Notes under the pieces: model-generated
What the model saw: the letters and a program-made list of their open reading frames with translations, nothing else
Database searches by the model: none
Told to the model about the DNA's origin: nothing
Part shown: piece after piece, positions 8,596 to 17,373 of the stretch
How the letters are laid out: every line of letters starts with the position of its first letter
How positions within the stretch are numbered: the first letter of the stretch is position 1
Position numbers and translations under genes: made by a program
Assembly: GCA_963820775.1 (NCBI GenBank)
Contig: CAWGBF010000014.1
Coordinates: forward strand, 53,541-117,540
Length of the DNA: 64,000 nt
Reading direction: 5' to 3'
Origin: Roseiarcus sp963820775
Lineage (GTDB): Bacteria; Pseudomonadota; Alphaproteobacteria; Rhizobiales; Beijerinckiaceae

Positions 8596-8627
8596 CAATT
8601 TTCAAACTGAGACACTACCGTCCTGCG
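8596..8627 (-). repeat. Right terminal inverted repeat and target duplication of the IS1-like transposon
   Basis: The right terminal repeat occupies 8596-8619 and ends CTGAGACACTACC. It is followed at 8620-8627 by GTCCTGCG, identical to the eight bases before the left end. This pair defines the element boundaries exactly. Confidence 0.95.
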
Positions 8628-8687
8628 TCGGCAGCGGCCGGAGAGCCATCACCGCTCGCCCGCCGATCGGACGGGCGGATGTTGAAT

Positions 8688-9998
8688 TCACTCGGGCGCG
8701 GCTGGCGCCAGGCAAACCATGACGAGACCGACAACGCTGAGAATGGCGCAGGCGACGAAGATGGACGCATAGCCGAACGCGTGCGCCAGGAGGCCAACGC
8801 TGAGCGCGGCGAACACTGAGCCCAGTTGGCCGGCGTTCGAAAACAGCGCCGCGGCTGCGCCGGCGCGGTGCGGCATGAACGAGTGCAGGAAGCTGATCCC
8901 GAGATAACTCACGAGCCCGATCGCGATCGCGCGGAGGATCTGGGCCCAGAGCACCGCGCCGACCGACTGCGCCAGCGCGAGCACTATAAAATAGGCGACG
9001 AAAGCGGCGAAGCCGGCCATGATCGCCGGCCGCTCGGCGCGCTTGAGCGGCCGCCAGATGAGGGCGCCCATGACCACGATTTCGAGAGCGGCGCACAAGC
9101 TGTAGGCCAGTCCAACGTCGCTCTTCGCGCCGCCCAGCGACGTGGTCAGAACGATCGCCAGCGGAATTGAGCCTAAGAACATGGCGGTATGGAACAAGGC
9201 GAGCGCCGTGAAGGCGAGCGCGATCGCCGGATCTCCGTTCGGCGGCTTAGGTCGATTCTCGTGACCCACGTCCGAGGAAACCGGCCTCGCTCGCGCAAGG
9301 GCGAGGGCCGCCAGCGCCACCGCGCTGGAAGCGGCGCTGGCGAAAAACACGCCGCGAAATCCGAACGCCGCGACCAGCACGGCCCCGATTGCGGGTCCAA
9401 TCGCCCAGGCAAGCGACCAGCTGGCGCGCAGGACGCCAAGGGCGCGACTGGCGGTGTGAAAGCTAGCATGCTCGAAGCGCCGCCTGACGAGCGCAATCGA
9501 CTGGGAAAAGACCGACGCGCCAATCGCAACGGGAATCGCCGCGATGACTAGCAGGAGAGCAAAATTGGTCGTAAAGCCGAGCAAAGCATAGCCGACGGCG
9601 GAACCGGCGAGAGCCAGGAGCAACGGCGCGACGCCCGGCTTCCGGTCGACCCAGCCTCCCAGTCCCGTGGCGAACGCGATTCCGGCGACCGCTCTCGCGG
9701 TCAGAACAGCGCTGAGCAAAAGCGGGCTGAGATGCGCCTGATCGACGAGAAAAAGCACGAGATATGGGCCGGACATCGCGTCCGCGAGGCCAGCCAGCAC
9801 GTCGACGACGACAAGCGCGACGAAGAAGGACGAGCGGTCCGCGTGCGGGGTCAAGAGGCGCCTCGTTATCGCGGCAAAGCACGCCAACCGATGTTGGCGG
9901 CGAAGAAAGCCGCCGTTCGGCGAATCGCCTCTAGTCGACCAGGACCGCTCGCCCTTATACCCGACGCTTAAACGGTGTATGCGCCGCGCGCGGCTCAC
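8688..9998 (-). CDS. MFS transporter, sugar-efflux-like
   Basis: A 436-residue frame with about 12 hydrophobic segments, starting near residue 57 (SSFFVALVVVDVLAGLADA). Loop 2-3 has GGWVDRKPG, a major-facilitator signature position, and a second Arg/Lys-rich loop, WRPLKRAERP, lies after segment 8. The overall pattern resembles sugar efflux (SET) transporters such as SetA/SetB, but the substrate cannot be fixed. The frame opens with a GTG, and the first 50 residues are unusual for the family, so the true start may be further in. Before the transposon inserted, this gene lay directly upstream of the cyclase gene in the same direction. Confidence 0.75.
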   Translation of the reverse strand: MSRARRIHRLSVGYKGERSWSTRGDSPNGGFLRRQHRLACFAAITRRLLTPHADRSSFFVALVVVDVLAGLADAMSGPYLVLFLVDQAHLSPLLLSAVLTARAVAGIAFATGLGGWVDRKPGVAPLLLALAGSAVGYALLGFTTNFALLLVIAAIPVAIGASVFSQSIALVRRRFEHASFHTASRALGVLRASWSLAWAIGPAIGAVLVAAFGFRGVFFASAASSAVALAALALARARPVSSDVGHENRPKPPNGDPAIALAFTALALFHTAMFLGSIPLAIVLTTSLGGAKSDVGLAYSLCAALEIVVMGALIWRPLKRAERPAIMAGFAAFVAYFIVLALAQSVGAVLWAQILRAIAIGLVSYLGISFLHSFMPHRAGAAAALFSNAGQLGSVFAALSVGLLAHAFGYASIFVACAILSVVGLVMVCLAPAAPE

Positions 9999-10005
9999 GA
10001 TCGCG

Positions 10006-10150
10006 TTATTGCCGCCACACCTTGCGATTGAGGAAATCGCGGATCAGCGGCGCCATTTCATCGAGCTTGTCGTCGAACGCAAAGCGGCCCCGTGAAGGCC
10101 CGGCGTCGCAAAAGCTTCGGGCGCTCCCAATTGCGTGACGCCCTGGCTTA
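10006..10150 (-). pseudogene. Remnant of an alpha/beta-hydrolase C-terminus
   Basis: On the minus strand, a short frame ending at the TAA at 10006-10008 reads KLDEMAPLIRDFLNRKVW, typical of the C-terminal helix of short alpha/beta-hydrolase-type proteins. A preceding fragment in another frame (VTQLGAPEAFATPGL) looks related. No intact gene spans this interval. The identification rests on short matches recalled by eye, so it is tentative. Confidence 0.3.
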
Positions 10151-10309
10151 AGCCCGCGACTTGCCGGGCCGGTCAACAAACGCCTCGGCGCGTGAATTGA
10201 GGTTTGCAGTTCGCTGCTGCGAACCTGGAGTCCGCGCCTGCGCTTGCCGCGCCATCCGTGCTTGCGCGTAGCCCTTGCGGCGCCGGCTGACGGCTTGCGC
10301 CCGCGAGCG

Positions 10310-10470
10310 GCTCAAGCGGCCGCCGCCGGCCGGTCCGCCTCTCCCAAAGCGTCGCAGAGCGCGTTGCGGGGGAAGGTCCTGTTGGAGCGCGGCGACGCTG
10401 ACCCGTTCGGCGGCCTTATCGCCAGCAGCCAGCCAGCGGGTTCCGCCGCCTTTCCGCGGGCGGGAGCGCC
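10310..10470 (-). pseudogene. Decayed duplicate of the hisG 3' end
   Basis: Read on the minus strand, this stretch gives KAAERVSVAALQQ, then RNALCDAL. It aligns with the HisG C-terminus KGAERVSVAALEQ, then RNALYESL, encoded near 12510-12610. Nucleotide matches (AGAGCGCGTTGCGGG, GAGCGC.GCGACGCT) confirm the relation, with many substitutions and no intact frame around it. It lies just upstream of the tetR-like gene, while the real hisG lies beyond the MFS gene, so the tetR/MFS pair sits between two hisG ends. The bases between 10150 and 10310 show nothing recognisable. Confidence 0.6.
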
Positions 10471-10506
10471 GCCGCGCGGGAAGCCATGCGGGGCCCCAGA
10501 AGGCCC

Positions 10507-10535
10507 TTGACAGTTAAGACGATCGTTCGTATTGA
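10507..10535 (+). promoter_or_regulatory. Probable tetR promoter overlapped by a TetR operator
   Basis: TTGACA at 10507-10512 and TATTGA at 10530-10535 are separated by 17 bases, a good sigma-70-like arrangement. Between them, AAGACGATCGTTCGTATT (10516-10533) nearly repeats the sequence before the MFS gene (AAGACGAACGTTCGTATT at 11176-11193). An operator inside the promoter fits autorepression. A half-like copy, TCGCTCGTATT, follows at 10546-10556. Confidence 0.65.
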
Positions 10536-10563
10536 TCTAAGAGGGTCGCTCGTATTGGCGCCT

Positions 10564-11139
10564 ATGGCCAGACATAACGTTCGCGAACAAATCGTCGACG
10601 CCGGCTTGAAAACCCTGCTCAAGAAGGGGTTCAACGCCTGTGGCGTGCGGGACATCACGGACGCCGCCGGCGTGCCGACCGGCTCCTTCTATAACCATTT
10701 CGCCAGCAAGGAAGCGCTCGGCGCCGAGATCGTCGAGCGCTACGGGCGAGACAATTCACGGCGTAAGGACCTGTTGGACAAAGCGCTCCCCCCGTTAGAG
10801 CGGCTGCGGCGCCATTTCGCCGGGCTGAACCAAATGTACGCCGATCTCGAATATGGACGTGGCTGCCTGCTCGGCAATTTCAGCGCCGAGCTTGCCGATC
10901 AGAGCCCCCTTATTCGTGAACGGTTGGCGGCGCTCTCCGCCTCATGGACCAGGGATATCGAGGACGCTGTGCGCGACGCCCAGGCAGGCGGCGCCGTGTC
11001 GACCAAGTCCGAACCGGCCGATCTCGCCGCGTTTCTGCTCGACGCTTACGAGGGAGCGCTGCTGCGCGCCCGGGTCGAGAAGTCCGGCGCGCCGCTCGAG
11101 CGCTTCATGACCGTCGCATTCGCGCGCCTGCTCGGATGA
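10564..11139 (+). CDS. TetR family transcriptional regulator
   Basis: 191 residues from the ATG at 10564 (MARHNVREQIVDAGL). An in-frame extension back to 10486 would cross the promoter and operator, so it is rejected. The N-terminal TetR DNA-binding domain is clear, with the helix-turn-helix VRDITDAAGVPTGSFYNHFASKEALG. The C-terminal ligand domain resembles the AcrR/YxaF-like group (RGCLLGNFSAELADQSPLIRERL). It lies 78 bp upstream of an MFS efflux gene and shares an operator-like palindrome with it. The expected role is ligand-relieved repression of that transporter and of itself. Confidence 0.9.
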   Translation: MARHNVREQIVDAGLKTLLKKGFNACGVRDITDAAGVPTGSFYNHFASKEALGAEIVERYGRDNSRRKDLLDKALPPLERLRRHFAGLNQMYADLEYGRGCLLGNFSAELADQSPLIRERLAALSASWTRDIEDAVRDAQAGGAVSTKSEPADLAAFLLDAYEGALLRARVEKSGAPLERFMTVAFARLLG

Positions 11140-11174
11140 TTTGCCTCTGAGCAAGGGAGTTTTGCGACCTGAAA

Positions 11175-11193
11175 CAAGACGAACGTTCGTATT
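11175..11193 (+). promoter_or_regulatory. TetR operator before the MFS gene
   Basis: Contains ACGAACGTTCGT, a perfect 12-bp palindrome, within CAAGACGAACGTTCGTATT. Seventeen of 18 bases match the operator-like sequence in front of the tetR gene. It lies 25 bp before the MFS start codon, a position suited to blocking transcription. Confidence 0.65.
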
Positions 11194-11217
11194 AAAACCA
11201 ACCCGGAGACGCCCGAT

Positions 11218-12435
11218 ATGCCCACAAACCCCTCAGCTCACGCGATGACGCCGATCTACTGGATGGCGCTCGGGACCTTCGCCATCGGCACCGAAGGGTT
11301 CATGATCGCGCCGCTGTTGCCCCGCCTGGCCGGCGACCTCTCGGTCAGCGTGGCCGCGGCCGGGCAATTGGTGACCGTGTTCGCGCTCACCTATGCATTG
11401 ACTTCGCCGATTCTGACGGCGGTCACGGGCGCCCTCAACCGGCGCCGCTTGCTCGTCCTCTCGATGGTCGCGTTCGCGCTCGCCAACGTCTTCGCCTTCG
11501 TCGCCAAGGATTATTGGGCGCTGATGGCTGCGCGGGTCCTCCTGGCGGTCGCGGCTGGACTCTATGTGCCGAACGCCAACGCGCTCGCCGGCGCTCTGGT
11601 CAAGCCGGAACGGAGAGGCGCCGCTCTCGCCATCGTCAGCGGCGGAACCACCATAGCCGTCGCCCTCGGCGTGCCGCTTGGGTCCATCATCGGCGCCAAA
11701 TTCGGTTGGCGCGCGATGTTCGCGGGCGTCGGCGTTCTTGCCCTGATCGCGACGCTTGGTCTCTTGGCCGGGCTTGCCCGAGACGTCGGCTCCAAATTGC
11801 CGGCAACCGGGCTCGGCGAGCGCATCGGCGTCATCCGCCAGCCGGCCGTGTTGAGGACCTTGCTGGTCACGACGCTGTGGGCGACCGGCGCTTATACGGT
11901 CTACACCTACATCGCCTCGCTTCTGTACGCGGCTGCCGGGATCGAAGGTCCTTATCTCAGCGCCGTCTTGTTCGTGTGGGGGCTGTCCGCCGCGGCGGGG
12001 GTTTTCGCCGGAGGAGCCCTGACCGACAAGCACGGCGCCGGGCCCGTGATCGCTGTTGCTCTGCTCTTTCTTGCGCTGGCGTTCGCAAGCCTCTCGATCA
12101 GCGCGACGTTTCTCACCAAGGCCGGCGCGGTCGGGCCGATGCTCGTCGCGATCGTCATCTGGGGCCTGTCGGCCTGGGCGTTCTTTCCGGCTCAGCAGAC
12201 GCGGCTGATCGGCGTCGCCGGGATCAGGGTCGCGCCGATCGCGCTCTCGCTCAACGCCTCGTTCATGTTCCTGGGCTTCTCGCTCGGCGCTGCGCTCGGC
12301 TCCCTGACCTTGACCTATGCCGCGCCTTCCGCGCTCGGCTGGGTCGGCGGGCTTTGCGTACTCGCATCGCTTCTGCTCTCAGTTCGAACGATGCGCTCGA
12401 CGGCTGCTATGCCGGAGCCCGCTCTTCAACAATGA
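11218..12435 (+). CDS. MFS efflux transporter (AraJ/DHA1-like)
   Basis: 405 residues with about 12 membrane segments. The N-terminus GTFAIGTEGFMIAPLLPRLAGDL and the segment-4 region ARVLLAVAAGLYVPNANALAGAL are typical of the AraJ/YdhP-like drug-proton antiporter branch (DHA1). The substrate is unknown. It lies downstream of the TetR-type gene and behind an operator matching the one in the tetR promoter, so induction by the TetR ligand is likely. The pair appears to be an insertion near the 3' end of hisG. Confidence 0.88.
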   Translation: MPTNPSAHAMTPIYWMALGTFAIGTEGFMIAPLLPRLAGDLSVSVAAAGQLVTVFALTYALTSPILTAVTGALNRRRLLVLSMVAFALANVFAFVAKDYWALMAARVLLAVAAGLYVPNANALAGALVKPERRGAALAIVSGGTTIAVALGVPLGSIIGAKFGWRAMFAGVGVLALIATLGLLAGLARDVGSKLPATGLGERIGVIRQPAVLRTLLVTTLWATGAYTVYTYIASLLYAAAGIEGPYLSAVLFVWGLSAAAGVFAGGALTDKHGAGPVIAVALLFLALAFASLSISATFLTKAGAVGPMLVAIVIWGLSAWAFFPAQQTRLIGVAGIRVAPIALSLNASFMFLGFSLGAALGSLTLTYAAPSALGWVGGLCVLASLLLSVRTMRSTAAMPEPALQQ

Positions 12436-12497
12436 ACGGCTCTGTGTAACCGAGAGATTTGGCGGTGGAGGCGGCGCCTGCCGACTGGCGCGGCGGC

Positions 12498-13505
12498 TCA
12501 ATGCTTGCCGGCGCCGATCCGCCTCTCGAGCGATTCGTAGAGCGCGTTGCGGGCGGCGAAAGTCTGTTCGAGCGCCGCGACGCTCACCCGCTCGGCGCCC
12601 TTGGTCAACAGCCAGCTGGCGAGCTCCGCCACTTTGCCGCGGTCGCAGTGCAGCGCGACAAAGCCGTGCGGATCGACGTCCTCGCCGGTCGCTGAAACGG
12701 CGCCGAAGCGCTCTGCCGCCGTCTCGACAACGACATGCGCCGGGCTCGGCAGCCGGGCGCGAACTTCACGCGACTTCAACGCCTCCTCGCTGGCCGCGAT
12801 GCGGGCCAGGATGTCGCGCGCGGCTTGCCTCGCGTTCTCTCCCCAAGGGGCGGTGAGCGAGGCGATCAGCGTCGCCTGCGAACGCAGGATCGTTCCGTCA
12901 TCGAGGGTTTTGAGCGCATTGGCTTCGAGCGTCGCGCCGGTGGTGGTGATGTCGACGATGAGTTCCGCCGCGCCAGAGGCGGGCGCACCCTCGGTCGCGC
13001 CAAGGCTCTCGACAATGCGGTAGTCGGCGATTCCATGCTCGGCGAAGAACCGGCGGGTGAGGTTGACGTATTTCGTCGCCACCCGCATCCGTTCGCCGCG
13101 CTTGGCGCGATAGGCCGAAGCGACGTCGTCGAGATCGGCCATGGTGCGAACGTCGATCCAGGCCTTGGGCGCGGCGACCACGACATTGGCGTGGCCGAAG
13201 CCGAGCGGGCTCAAAAGCTCGAGCCGCGCCTCGACGTCCGGGACTTTCTCGCGCAGGAGATCCTCGCCGGCGACGCCGAAATGCGCGGTGCCAGCGGCAA
13301 GTTGGCCGACGATCTCGGCCGACGAGACGTAAGCGACCTCGACGCCCGGCAGCCCGGCGATCGCGCCGCGATAGTCGCGCGCCCCCCGCCCCTGCACGAG
13401 TTCGAGCCCGGCGCGGGCGAAGAACGCGTGGGCCGCCTCCTGCAATCGTCCTTTGGAGGGGACCGCGAGGACGAACAAGCCCTCGGCGCCGTTGCCAGCG
13501 GCCAT
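12498..13505 (-). CDS. hisG: ATP phosphoribosyltransferase catalytic subunit
   Basis: First enzyme of histidine biosynthesis; it condenses ATP with PRPP. The N-terminus LFVLAVPSKGRLQEAA and the phosphate-binding segment AAELIVDITTTGATLEANALK are family signatures. At 335 residues it is longer than minimal short-form HisG, with a C-terminal extension as seen in alphaproteobacteria. The partner regulatory subunit HisZ is encoded immediately upstream, and the HisZ stop and HisG start overlap by one base (TGATG at 13503-13507), indicating translational coupling. A decayed duplicate of its 3' end lies near 10.4 kb. Confidence 0.96.
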   Translation of the reverse strand: MAAGNGAEGLFVLAVPSKGRLQEAAHAFFARAGLELVQGRGARDYRGAIAGLPGVEVAYVSSAEIVGQLAAGTAHFGVAGEDLLREKVPDVEARLELLSPLGFGHANVVVAAPKAWIDVRTMADLDDVASAYRAKRGERMRVATKYVNLTRRFFAEHGIADYRIVESLGATEGAPASGAAELIVDITTTGATLEANALKTLDDGTILRSQATLIASLTAPWGENARQAARDILARIAASEEALKSREVRARLPSPAHVVVETAAERFGAVSATGEDVDPHGFVALHCDRGKVAELASWLLTKGAERVSVAALEQTFAARNALYESLERRIGAGKH

Positions 13506-14704
13506 CAGCGCTCTCCCCCATTCGCGAGCCGGCCGAGCGTGATCGCGGCGCCCACGGCGGGAATGTCCTCATTCGCGCCAAGGCGCTGGGCGAGCCCGTC
13601 ATAACGTCCCCCCGCAAGCGCGGTTTTCGCGCCAGAGACATGGGGATCGTGGGCCTCGAAGACGAAGCCGGTGTAATAGTCGAAATCGCGTACGAAGGCG
13701 GCGCTGAACCGGGTCGCCTCGATTGCAACGCCCCGGGCGGCGATGAAGCCGTTGCGGCGCTCGAACGCGTCCAGCGCCGCGCTTAAAGTCAGGCCGGCGG
13801 AGTTGGCCAGGCGCCGAAGCTCGACCGCAGCTTGGTCGGGATCGCCGGAAATCGCCAAAAATGCGTCCAGCACCGCCCGCTTCTCGGCCTCGATCGGCGG
13901 CCCCGACCTCAGCGACGCCTGTTCCAGAAAGCGGTCGGCGATCTCGCCGGCGCTGCGTCCGCCGACCGCGTCGACGCCGGCGATCGCCAGCAGGTCCTCG
14001 ACCAGCGCCTTGGCGCCGGCGTGATCGGCGCTCTCCAGCGCCGCCAGCACCCCAGGCTGGGCGAGCGCGCTCTGGCTCGGGCGGCTGAAAATGGCCTCCA
14101 GGCTCCGCCCGCGAGCGACGCCGCGACGCAGCCGCCGTCGCCACGGCTCGGGAATTTTCAGCGAATCCAGCACGGCGTCGAACAGGCCGGCGTCGCCGAG
14201 CTGCGCTGCGAGCGCGCACCCGCCCGCCGCGGTCGCCGCCTCCATGGCGAGCGAGAACACCTCCGCGTCCGCCGCTTCGGCGTCCCGGCGTCCGAAGCTT
14301 TCGAGCCCCGTCTGCGTCTGCTCGCCGCCCCCGCCTGCCCGCGCGCGGAAAACCGGGCCGAGATAGGCATATTCGGCGATTTTGCCGGCCTTATCTGAAC
14401 TAAGGTAGGCGCGACAGACCGGGATCGTATATTCCGGCCTCAGACACAACTCCTCGCCCGAAGCGTCGGCGGTGAGGAACAGGCGACGCCGGACCTCCTC
14501 CCCCGACATATCGAGAAAGATCGCCGCCGGGTGCAGGATCGGCGGCTCGGTGCGCTCGAAACCCGCAGCAAGCAGACAATCGAGCGCGCGCTCGCCGGCG
14601 GCGCCCGGCGCCTGGCTGACGGGGTCGCCGCTTCGCGCCGCGTGGCTCACGGAATCGGCAAGGGTCGAGGCGGGCGTGGTTGGGGTCACCTGATTGGCCC
14701 TCAT
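13505..14704 (-). CDS. hisZ: ATP phosphoribosyltransferase regulatory subunit
   Basis: HisZ, a catalytically inactive histidyl-tRNA-synthetase paralogue that forms the histidine-sensing complex with HisG. The class II synthetase-like core is visible: PPILHPAAIFLD, then RLFLTADASGEELCLRPEYTIPV, with RARAGGGGEQTQTGLE further on and a C-terminal RDFDYYTGFVFE and GGRYDGL. Its 399 residues match the family. It is the first gene of the hisZ-hisG pair and lies divergent from the MscS-family gene. Confidence 0.95.
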   Translation of the reverse strand: MRANQVTPTTPASTLADSVSHAARSGDPVSQAPGAAGERALDCLLAAGFERTEPPILHPAAIFLDMSGEEVRRRLFLTADASGEELCLRPEYTIPVCRAYLSSDKAGKIAEYAYLGPVFRARAGGGGEQTQTGLESFGRRDAEAADAEVFSLAMEAATAAGGCALAAQLGDAGLFDAVLDSLKIPEPWRRRLRRGVARGRSLEAIFSRPSQSALAQPGVLAALESADHAGAKALVEDLLAIAGVDAVGGRSAGEIADRFLEQASLRSGPPIEAEKRAVLDAFLAISGDPDQAAVELRRLANSAGLTLSAALDAFERRNGFIAARGVAIEATRFSAAFVRDFDYYTGFVFEAHDPHVSGAKTALAGGRYDGLAQRLGANEDIPAVGAAITLGRLANGGER

Positions 14705-14871
14705 GGGTCTTCGCCCCCTTTAACAAAGCCGAGCCAGGCGCGCAGCCCCTAACCTCAAGCCAAGGTGAACGCTTTTCTCAGCGCCGCATCCCGGTTGCCG
14801 CCGCAGCGCGGCCATGGTCGGATGAGAAAGGGAGCGCCGCCGAATCACCCTTGGGGGCCGTATAGCCTGCA

Positions 14872-17212
14872 ATGAAGCCCGCCTCCGCATCGCACCTGTT
14901 GCGCTGGATCGTTCTCGCCTTTGCCCTCGCGGGCCTTGGGCGCGTTTGGGCCCAGGAAGTCCACTGGCTCGATCTCGACCAGACCCGCGCCGCGCTCACC
15001 GCCAGCGAATCGGCGCTCAGGGCAAAGACCCTTGACGACGCGGGCTTGCAGCGCCTGCGGGCCGAGAACGATGCGCTCGCCATCGCCTTGCAGGGAGCGG
15101 TCGCGGACCTGACCCCGCGTCTCGCGGGTTCGGCGAAACGCCTCGACGAACTCACGCCCAAGACGGGTGAAACCGCGCCGACGGCGGACGTCGCGGCCAA
15201 GGAGCTCGAGACCGAGAAAAAGCGGCACGACAGACTCGACGCCAACCTGCGCGCGGCGCGCGCCATGTTGCTGGAAGCCTACGACCTGAGCACGCGCATC
15301 AGCGCTGAGCGGCGTCAATTGTTCACGCAGCGTACTTTCGCCCGCACGTCGAGCGTTCTCAATCCGCAGCTGTGGACCGCCGTCCGCAGGGAGGTCCCGA
15401 GCGACCTTGAGGTCACGCGGGGTTTGATCGGCAATTGGCTTGGAGCCATCGGCGAACGGACGCTCGCTGAGAGAATCGGCATGGCGGCGATCGTGATCGC
15501 GCTGGCGCTGGCCGGCGCGCCGCTGGGCTGGTTCGCCAGCCGCTTTGTCTACCGGGATCGCGCTGAGCGCGCTCCGAGCCGGTTGCGCCGCGCGCTCGCC
15601 GCCGCCTGGATATTCGTGATCTTCGCGGTCCTCCCGCTCGCTGGCCTCGGGGTGCTGGCGGGCGCGCTCGAACTCGTTCAATCTCACCGATCCAAGCATG
15701 CAGGGCCTCATCGACGCCGCGTTCGAGGCGGCGCGGGTGCTGGTCGCTGTCAATGCGTTGGGCCGCGGCGTGCTCGCCCCCGGACGCGCGGCTTGGCGGC
15801 TCATTCCGATCGGCGACCGTTCGTCGGGGATTATCTATCGCCTCGCGATGACGATCGCGGCGATCTGGGCGGTCGAGCGGCTGATCGAGCCGGCGGCCGA
15901 CGCCGCCGCCTCGCTCAACATCGCCGTCGCCGCGCGGGGCGTGGGCGCGCTCATCGTCGCGATCGCGATCGCCTATGCGCTGCGTCAACTTGGGTCCCAG
16001 CCGATCGGGGCGCAAGGATCGCAGCCAAACGACGCCTGGACGCCCTTAAGGACGCTCGGCTGGGCGGCGGCGTTGATCATTTTCTTGGCCGCTGTGACCG
16101 GCTACATCGCCTTCGCCACCTTCCTCGTCAATCAGGCGATCTACCTCAGCGTGCTCGGCAGCGCCCTCTATCTCGCCGATATCATCGCTCAGGACGGGAC
16201 CGAGGCGATCTTAAGGCCGGACGCGCCAGTCGGCGCGCGACTGCTGGCGATGGCCGGCCTGCGCCGCAACGTCCTGGCGCAGATCGTCGTCATCCTGCAA
16301 GGCGTCGCCCGTCTGGTGGTGCTGGTCGTCGCGGTCGCGGCGGTGCTCAAGCCGTGGGGCGTGCAGTCCCAGGACATGTTCGGGGCGCTGCGCTCCGCTT
16401 ACTTCGGCTTCTCGATCGGCGGCGGCGTCACCTTGTCGCTGTCGTCGATGATCGGCGCGGCGATCGTATTCGCCGTCGCGGTGTTCGTCACCCGGATGAT
16501 TCAGAATTGGCTCGGCTCGCGGCTCTTGCCGCAGACGCGTCTTGACGCCGGCGCAAGCAACTCGGTCCGGACGATTTTCGGCTATGTCGGCCTGATCGTC
16601 GCCGCGATGCTGGCCGGGGCGCAAATCGGCCTCGACGTCCAGAAACTCGCCCTGATCGCCGGCGGCTTGTCCGTCGGCATCGGTTTCGGCCTGCAGACAA
16701 TCGCCAACAATTTCGTCTCCGGCCTCATCCTGTTGTGGGAGCGCACCATTCGCGTCGGCGATTGGGTGGTGGTGGGAACCGAGCAGGGATTCGTCCGCGC
16801 GATCAACGCCCGCGCCACGGAGATCGAGACCTTCGATCGCGGCAGTCTGATCGTTCCCAACTCCAACCTGGTCAGCGGCGTCGTCAAGAACTGGGTCCAT
16901 AACGACCGCGTCGGACGCATCATCGTCTCGGTCAACGTCGCCTATGAGAGCGACCTCGATGAGATGCGCGACCTCATGATCGACGCGGCCAAGGCGCAGG
17001 ACCAGGTGCTGGCGATTCCAGCGCCCTCGGTGCTGTTCGCCGAGTTCGGCGATTGGTCGATCAAATTCAATCTGATCTGCTTCGTCGACGACATCGAGCT
17101 TGCCGAGCGGACCCGAAGCGACATCAATTTCGACATTCTGCGGCGAATGCGGGAGGGGGGCCTACGCATTGCCTACCCCGCGCTGCCGCCGGACCCCGCG
17201 CCGAAGAAGTGA
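14872..17212 (+). pseudogene. DUF3772/MscS mechanosensitive channel, one frameshift
   Basis: Two overlapping frames together encode one protein of about 780 residues. The first (from 14872) has a signal peptide and a periplasmic DUF3772-like helical domain ending near LAGALEL. The second continues with NLTDPSMQGLIDAAFEAAR in the +1-shifted frame, then multiple membrane helices and a full MscS domain (GFGLQTIANNFVSGLILLWERTIRVGDWV, then VPNSNLVSGVVKNW). The break is at about 15670-15700 and equals one extra base. Everything else is intact. If the base is a sequencing error, this is a normal channel that releases solutes on osmotic downshock; otherwise it is a recent pseudogene. Confidence 0.85.
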
Positions 17213-17320
17213 CGTGCGCGTGACCGAGCGCTGTCCGCGAACCTCGCGCCTCAGCCGGCGGTGGAGCCGCCGTGTCGAAGGGCGCTCCAGCACGCGCCGA
17301 GCCGGCGCCGCCCACTGGAG

Positions 17321-17365
17321 CATCCTTCGAGACACGCCGCCTTCGGCGGCGTCCTCAGGATGAGG
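17321..17365. repeat. REP-like palindrome
   Basis: CATCCTTCGAGAC and its imperfect inverse, GTCCTCAGGATGAGG, flank a CGCCGCC-TTC-GGCGGCG hairpin. This is the layout of a repetitive extragenic palindrome common in alphaproteobacterial genomes. It lies between the convergent 3' ends of the MscS gene and the ada-like gene and may also act as a bidirectional transcription stop. Confidence 0.7.
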
Positions 17366-17373
17366 CCGGGAGT

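Larger units (their letters stand above)
5520..8619. mobile_element. Complete 3,100-bp IS1-like transposon with cargo genes
   Basis: Both ends carry the same inverted terminal sequence (5520-5543 and 8596-8619, 23 of 24 identical). The element is flanked by a perfect 8-bp direct repeat, GTCCTGCG (5512-5519 and 8620-8627), in the size range made by IS1-family transposases. It encodes an IS1-like transposase, an AAA ATPase with a TOPRIM-like C-terminus, and two small proteins. Its cargo gene is visibly less GC-rich than the chromosome. The intact ends and duplication imply a fairly recent insertion between the MFS gene (8688-9998) and the cyclase gene, which were about 124 bp apart before it. 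Confidence 0.93.

Noticed and set aside
10244..10510. Frames of 80-90 residues upstream of tetR
   Set aside because: They are Arg/Ala/Pro-rich products of GC-rich sequence, and the same bases carry the decayed hisG duplicate on the other strand.
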